From: Acidobacteriota bacterium
Lineage (GTDB): Bacteria; Acidobacteriota; Terriglobia; Bryobacterales; UBA6623
Direction of reading: 5' to 3'
Assembly (NCBI GenBank): GCA_027592785.1
Contig: JAQCLD010000004.1
Span: 21,798-85,797, forward strand
Length of the DNA: 64,000 nt
In this document: positions 61,880 through 64,000 of the stretch, in pieces
How positions within the stretch are numbered: position 1 is the first letter of the stretch
Layout of the letters: each line of letters begins with the position of its first letter
Translations under genes and position numbers: made by a program
The notes under the pieces: generated by a model
Told to the model about the DNA's origin: nothing
The model's input: the letters and a program-made list of their open reading frames with translations, nothing else
Database searches by the model: none

Positions 61880-62926
61880 ATGACACGTCGTCAATTTGCC
61901 GCACTCGCCGCAGCCGCCCCGGCCGCGATCTCTTCGCTCTCCGGCGCTCCGCGGACCTCGGTGGGGGTCGGAAGCGCCTCGTATTTCTACCGCTCAAGCG
62001 TCGAACGCCAGCGCGGCGACACGCCCATTACCGACCCGCTACGATTCGCCGCCTACTGCGCCGAATTGGGCGCCGGGGGCATCCAAGCGGCGTTGCCGAA
62101 CGACAACGGCGGCTATGCCCGCAAGTTGCATAACCTCCTCGACAAGCACGGCATGTACTTCGAGGCTTCGGCTCAACTACCCCGTAGCGAATCCGATCTC
62201 GAGGCCTTCCGCGACACCGTGCGCGCCGCAGAGCAAGCCGGAGCAAGCGTGATTCGTACCGTGCTGTTCTCGGGCAGGCGTTATGAGTCCTACACCGACA
62301 TGCAGCAATTCCAAGAGGCCAGGCAGGCCGCCTGGAAGTCGGTCACTCTAGCGGAACCGATCTTGCGCAAACGCAAGATGAAGATCGCTATCGAGAACCA
62401 CAAAGATTTGCGCAGCGAAGATTTGCTGCAACTGATTGACCGCATCCAGAGCGAGTTCATCGGCGTCTGCGTCGATCTCGGCAACAATTACGCGCTGATG
62501 GAAGACCCCGTAGACATTGCCCGGGCCTTCTCCAAGTTCGCCTACTCGTGCCACATCAAAGACCACAGCCTGAAGTCTTACAACCAGGGATTCCTGCTCT
62601 TTGACGCCAAACTCGGAAGCGGCGTCATCAATCTGCGTCAAGCCGTCTCGACATTGCGTCAAGCGCAGCCGAACCTCAGGTTCACGCTCGAGACGATGAC
62701 CCGCGACGCATTAAAGGTCCCCTATCTAGAGGACAGTTATTGGGCAACGATGGGGACCGATATCCCCGGGCAAGACGTCGTGCGCACCATGAAGCTCATT
62801 CGCGAGACCGAACCGAAGGAAGAGCTGCCGCGTATTAGCGCTCTGTCGCCTGAAGAACACATCAAGCTCGAAGACGATAACATTCGCGCCGGCCTGGCCT
62901 ACGCTGCCGACTCGCTCGGCCTCTAG
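61880..62926 (+). CDS. Sugar phosphate isomerase/epimerase-like TIM barrel protein with possible Tat signal
   Basis: MTRRQFAALAAAAPAAISSLSG; KMKIAIENHKDLRSEDLLQLIDRIQSEFIGVCVDLGNNYAL. Confidence 0.85.
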   Translation: MTRRQFAALAAAAPAAISSLSGAPRTSVGVGSASYFYRSSVERQRGDTPITDPLRFAAYCAELGAGGIQAALPNDNGGYARKLHNLLDKHGMYFEASAQLPRSESDLEAFRDTVRAAEQAGASVIRTVLFSGRRYESYTDMQQFQEARQAAWKSVTLAEPILRKRKMKIAIENHKDLRSEDLLQLIDRIQSEFIGVCVDLGNNYALMEDPVDIARAFSKFAYSCHIKDHSLKSYNQGFLLFDAKLGSGVINLRQAVSTLRQAQPNLRFTLETMTRDALKVPYLEDSYWATMGTDIPGQDVVRTMKLIRETEPKEELPRISALSPEEHIKLEDDNIRAGLAYAADSLGL

Positions 62927-62927
62927 A

Positions 62928-63404
62928 CTATTCGGCGTCGGCTTCGTCGCCGCGCAGAATACGCCCGAACTGATTACCGCCGGTTTCGCCGTGCCACCAC
63001 ATGCCCGAGTAGTGGTCACGGAAGAAGACGACTCGCGCGGTGAACGCACCCAAGCCAGGAATATCGGCATCCGTCAAGGTCACCACAGGCGTATCTCCTG
63101 CCCACATCAACTTCACCGGGACCGGTACGGTCACATCGTGGTCGCCGTATTGAATGCGCGTCGTGAAGGTCCAGATATCTCCGGCGACATGATTGACGCT
63201 TTTGACTTCATAGCGCTCCGGACGCAGCTGCGCATCGTCACCCCTTCCCGTGACGGTGAAGTTTCCCACAAGAACGACATCGGTCATCGACTCTTGAAAT
63301 TCCTTCTCAAGCCTGGCTTGCTCAACGGCTGTCAGCGGCTCGCTGCCGCAGGAGAGTAGTCCCGCGGCGAGGATGCATGCGGCCCATAAAGTCGGTCGGG
63401 TCAT
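62928..63404 (-). CDS. Conserved lipoprotein-like hypothetical protein
   Basis: MTRPTLWAACILAAGLLSCGSE lipobox-like N-terminus; start chosen within ORF 62928-63716. Confidence 0.65.
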   Translation of the reverse strand: MTRPTLWAACILAAGLLSCGSEPLTAVEQARLEKEFQESMTDVVLVGNFTVTGRGDDAQLRPERYEVKSVNHVAGDIWTFTTRIQYGDHDVTVPVPVKLMWAGDTPVVTLTDADIPGLGAFTARVVFFRDHYSGMWWHGETGGNQFGRILRGDEADAE

Positions 63405-63443
63405 GGCCAACATGCTAGCTGACTCCTGCGACACAATGGGGCC

Positions 63444-63887
63444 ATGCAAGTGCTGTTCGTCATACTCGCCGCTCTCGCAGGGACAATGGTTCCCCTGCAA
63501 GCCGGCATCAACGCTTCGCTGCGCGGCTTCTTCCCGCACCCGATCTACGCGGCAATCACTAACTTCCTGGTCGGCTTCACGATCCTGGGGATCGCCGCGC
63601 TGACGATGCAGGCGTCGCCGCCGTCGTTGCAAGCGATCAGCAAAGTTCCTTGGTGGTGCTGGATTGGCGGCTCGATGGGCGCTTGCTTGGTACTCTCCGG
63701 GATCTTCCTGGCGCATCGACTGGGAGCGGGAACGTTCCTCGCTTGTGTCATCTTGGGGCAGCTAACAGCCTCGGTGATTTGCGACCACTACGGACTGGTC
63801 GGATTCCCGGTGCACCACGTCAGCCTACAGCGCGTCTTGGGGCTCGGGCTGCTGGCCGGCGGCGTTGTGCTCATCAGAACTTCTTAA
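63444..63887 (+). CDS. YdcZ/DUF606-type DMT transporter
   Basis: Four hydrophobic segments, VPLQAGINASLRGFFPHPIYAAITNFLVG. Confidence 0.82.
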   Translation: MQVLFVILAALAGTMVPLQAGINASLRGFFPHPIYAAITNFLVGFTILGIAALTMQASPPSLQAISKVPWWCWIGGSMGACLVLSGIFLAHRLGAGTFLACVILGQLTASVICDHYGLVGFPVHHVSLQRVLGLGLLAGGVVLIRTS

Positions 63888-64000
63888 ATTTTCAGAAGAC
63901 GTTTGAGTGTGGCGACCAATTCGCTGCGCGGCACCTCTTGTTGCCCGAAGCGCGCTTCTTTCCACTCCTCGTGGTCGGCAACGGCTTCGGCTTGCTCGCG
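63884..64000 (-). CDS. C-terminal fragment of a protein continuing past the window edge
   Basis: Reverse frame REQAEAVADHEEWKEARFGQQEVPRSELVATLKRLLKI*; product not identifiable with confidence. Confidence 0.5.
   Translation of the reverse strand, partial: REQAEAVADHEEWKEARFGQQEVPRSELVATLKRLLKI

Overview
High-GC bacterial chromosomal window, most likely Acidobacteriota of the Solibacter/Bryobacter type. The lineage call rests mainly on the C-terminus of the 32483-35113 protein, which matches the Solibacter-type TIGR03437 domain. Coding density is high. I saw no rRNA, tRNA, CRISPR array, prophage or IS element. Main blocks: (1) a FliA-like sigma factor, then a Pil-Chp-like chemosensory operon whose CheA carries three near-identical Hpt domains (5.8-12.9 kb); (2) a poly-N-acetylglucosamine-type operon in pgaD-C-A-B order (15.1-20.4 kb); (3) an M48 protease interrupted by an in-frame TAA (22.1-23.9 kb); (4) an ECF sigma/anti-sigma/Spy-like unit; (5) a metal island with a convergent Nramp transporter and an operon of DtxR, membrane-anchored DtxR-FeoA, split FeoB G domain and split FeoB permease, preceded by a DtxR-like palindrome (27.1-32.4 kb); (6) a metabolic stretch with MsrP, SCO1, NagA, tandem GntP permeases, Nth and LigA, including an alpha/beta hydrolase interrupted by an in-frame TAG; (7) a glycan/EPS cluster (49.7-61.2 kb) with a GT4-phosphoglycosyltransferase fusion, ATP-grasp, HAD, DegT aminotransferase, Wzy-like polymerase and a CobQ-like protein that lacks the expected glutaminase Cys and His. 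Best candidates for new biology are the membrane-anchored DtxR-FeoA with split FeoB and the glutaminase-dead CobQ homologue. All assignments come from reading motifs in the supplied translations; no database search was run.
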